Shown: piece by piece, positions 42,766 through 43,572 of the stretch
How positions within the stretch are numbered: position 1 is the first letter of the stretch
Layout: every line of letters begins with the position of its first letter
Origin: an uncultured Flavihumibacter sp.
Lineage (GTDB): Bacteria; Bacteroidota; Bacteroidia; Chitinophagales; Chitinophagaceae
Length of the DNA stretch: 43,572 nucleotides
NCBI GenBank assembly: GCA_946482545.1
Contig: CAMLRX010000027.1
Coordinates: forward strand, 1-43,572
Direction of reading: 5' to 3'
The notes under the pieces: model-generated
Database searches by the model: none
The model's input: the letters and a program-made list of their open reading frames with translations, nothing else
What the model was told of the DNA's origin: nothing
Made by a program: the position numbers and the translations under genes

Positions 42766-43557
42766 TTACCTGCTCATCACGTACAAAATCTTGCGGGTGT
42801 GCTCATCTGTAACGGCGGTGGAATCCTGCATGTAATGTCTTTTAAACGCGAGCATGGCTGCGGTGGAATCGGCGATATTGTACCCGATGAGCCGGAGCCC
42901 CTGCCAGTGGGAAAATGTTTCGGGCACCGCAACCCCGGTTGTATCCGCGAACCACCTCCCCAAACCGTTTTCCGCGAACATTTTCCATGGGAAGTGGATG
43001 TTGGGATCGTTTTTGCGCCGTGGCGCGAGGTCGGCGTGTGCGATGAAATTGTGGTCTGGAATATTGTAGGCTGATTTGAGTTTTTTCAGCAGCGCCATCA
43101 GGCTGTTCAGCTGTAATTCGGGAAAAGGTTCGACCCCGTTGTTGTCCAGTTCAATACCGATAGAGCCGGAGTTCACATCGGTATTACCGCCCCAGCTTCC
43201 GGAGCCGGCGTGCCAGGCACGGAGGTAATCGTTCAGCATGTGGTGCACCGTTCCATCTTTGCAGATCACGTAGTGCGCACTCACCTGCGTTCTTGTAAGC
43301 TGGAAAGTGCGGAGTGTTTGCGCGCAGCTGTTTTGCGCCGTATGGTGTATGACAATATAATTAGGTTTACGGAGGTTGAAGTTCACGGTTCCCGACCAGT
43401 ATTCCGGTTGCAGGATGGAATCGCTTTGCCAGTTGGGTGGCTGCATACGCAGTGTTTTCGCGAATTGCTTCGCCTGCTTTTTATATGATCTGTTGGTGGT
43501 ATGATAGGGATTGCTGCAAGCAAGGAGAATGAAGAAAAATGGCAGAAGGAATCTCAC
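42766..43557 (-). CDS. N-acetylmuramoyl-L-alanine amidase, lipoprotein (amidase_2/AmpD-like)
   Basis: Zinc amidase of 263 aa that cleaves the bond between MurNAc and L-Ala in peptidoglycan. The lipobox LLAC (C14) after a short hydrophobic stretch predicts a lipoprotein facing the periplasm. Zinc ligands match AmpD: H71 in YIVIHHT, H174 in IAHADLAPR and D184 in RKNDPNIHFP, with the H-D spacing of ten. Start is GTG at 43557; an in-frame stop lies four codons upstream, so no earlier start is possible. The C-terminal ~65 residues are an extension beyond the catalytic domain. It is 16 bp upstream of the KefG-like gene and may share its transcript. Confidence 0.92.
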   Translation of the reverse strand: MRFLLPFFFILLACSNPYHTTNRSYKKQAKQFAKTLRMQPPNWQSDSILQPEYWSGTVNFNLRKPNYIVIHHTAQNSCAQTLRTFQLTRTQVSAHYVICKDGTVHHMLNDYLRAWHAGSGSWGGNTDVNSGSIGIELDNNGVEPFPELQLNSLMALLKKLKSAYNIPDHNFIAHADLAPRRKNDPNIHFPWKMFAENGLGRWFADTTGVAVPETFSHWQGLRLIGYNIADSTAAMLAFKRHYMQDSTAVTDEHTRKILYVMSR

Positions 43558-43572
43558 GTGTTTTTTTCAAAC

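Overview
The window comes from a member of the Bacteroidota, most likely the Chitinophagaceae or a close relative; this is inferred from protein character, not from a marker gene. It carries Bacteroidota-type carotenoid genes (crtI, crtB), a UpxY/NusG-like antiterminator heading a surface-polysaccharide operon, a YwqE/CpsB-type PHP phosphatase, weak ribosome-binding sites and A/T-rich intergenic repeats built on ATTCAAAATTCA. No rRNA, tRNA, CRISPR array, transposase or phage gene was seen.

Layout. (1) 1-1.9 kb, plus strand: the 3' part of phytoene desaturase, then phytoene synthase. (2) 1.9-37.6 kb, minus strand: one large surface-polysaccharide locus, read from high to low coordinates. It begins with a WbpD-like acetyltransferase, a NusG-like antiterminator and a leader of about 260 bp. 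The export machinery follows: Wza-like lipoprotein, Wzc-like tyrosine autokinase, Wzm-like permease and Wzt-like ATPase. A PhyH-family dioxygenase, two acyltransferase-3 proteins, a radical SAM-pyruvyltransferase fusion, a methyltransferase, 11 glycosyltransferases, two nucleotide-sugar dehydrogenases, a secreted LamG protein, a Wzy/WaaL-like membrane protein and a WcaF-like acetyltransferase come next. Past this the spacing loosens: gmd and fcl (GDP-fucose), a strong hairpin terminator, the PHP phosphatase and a twelfth glycosyltransferase. (3) 37.8-40.3 kb, plus strand: an HGSNAT/NagX-like membrane acyltransferase and a metallophosphoesterase. (4) 40.3-43.6 kb, minus strand: a KefB/C-type antiporter with its NAD(P)H oxidoreductase partner, and a lipoprotein amidase.

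How it fits together. Sugar supply (Gmd/Fcl for GDP-fucose, two dehydrogenases for uronic acids), assembly (12 glycosyltransferases), decoration (O-acetylation, methylation, probable pyruvylation, possibly hydroxylation) and export (ABC transporter plus Wza/Wzc) lie together. The product should be an acidic, fucose-containing, heavily decorated exopolysaccharide or capsule. Many neighbours overlap by ATGA, and gaps are mostly under 30 bp from wza (36.35 kb) to the dehydrogenase ending at 6.26 kb, consistent with a transcript of about 30 kb needing an antiterminator. No initiating phosphoglycosyltransferase and no Wzx flippase were seen.

Most unusual items: the radical SAM-pyruvyltransferase fusion (26718-28937), the PhyH-like dioxygenase overlapping the exporter ATPase, the mix of ABC-exporter and Wzy/Wzc parts, the secreted LamG protein inside the synthesis operon, a GT4-like protein lacking its catalytic Glu pair, and a (Gly-Tyr)n tail on the kinase.
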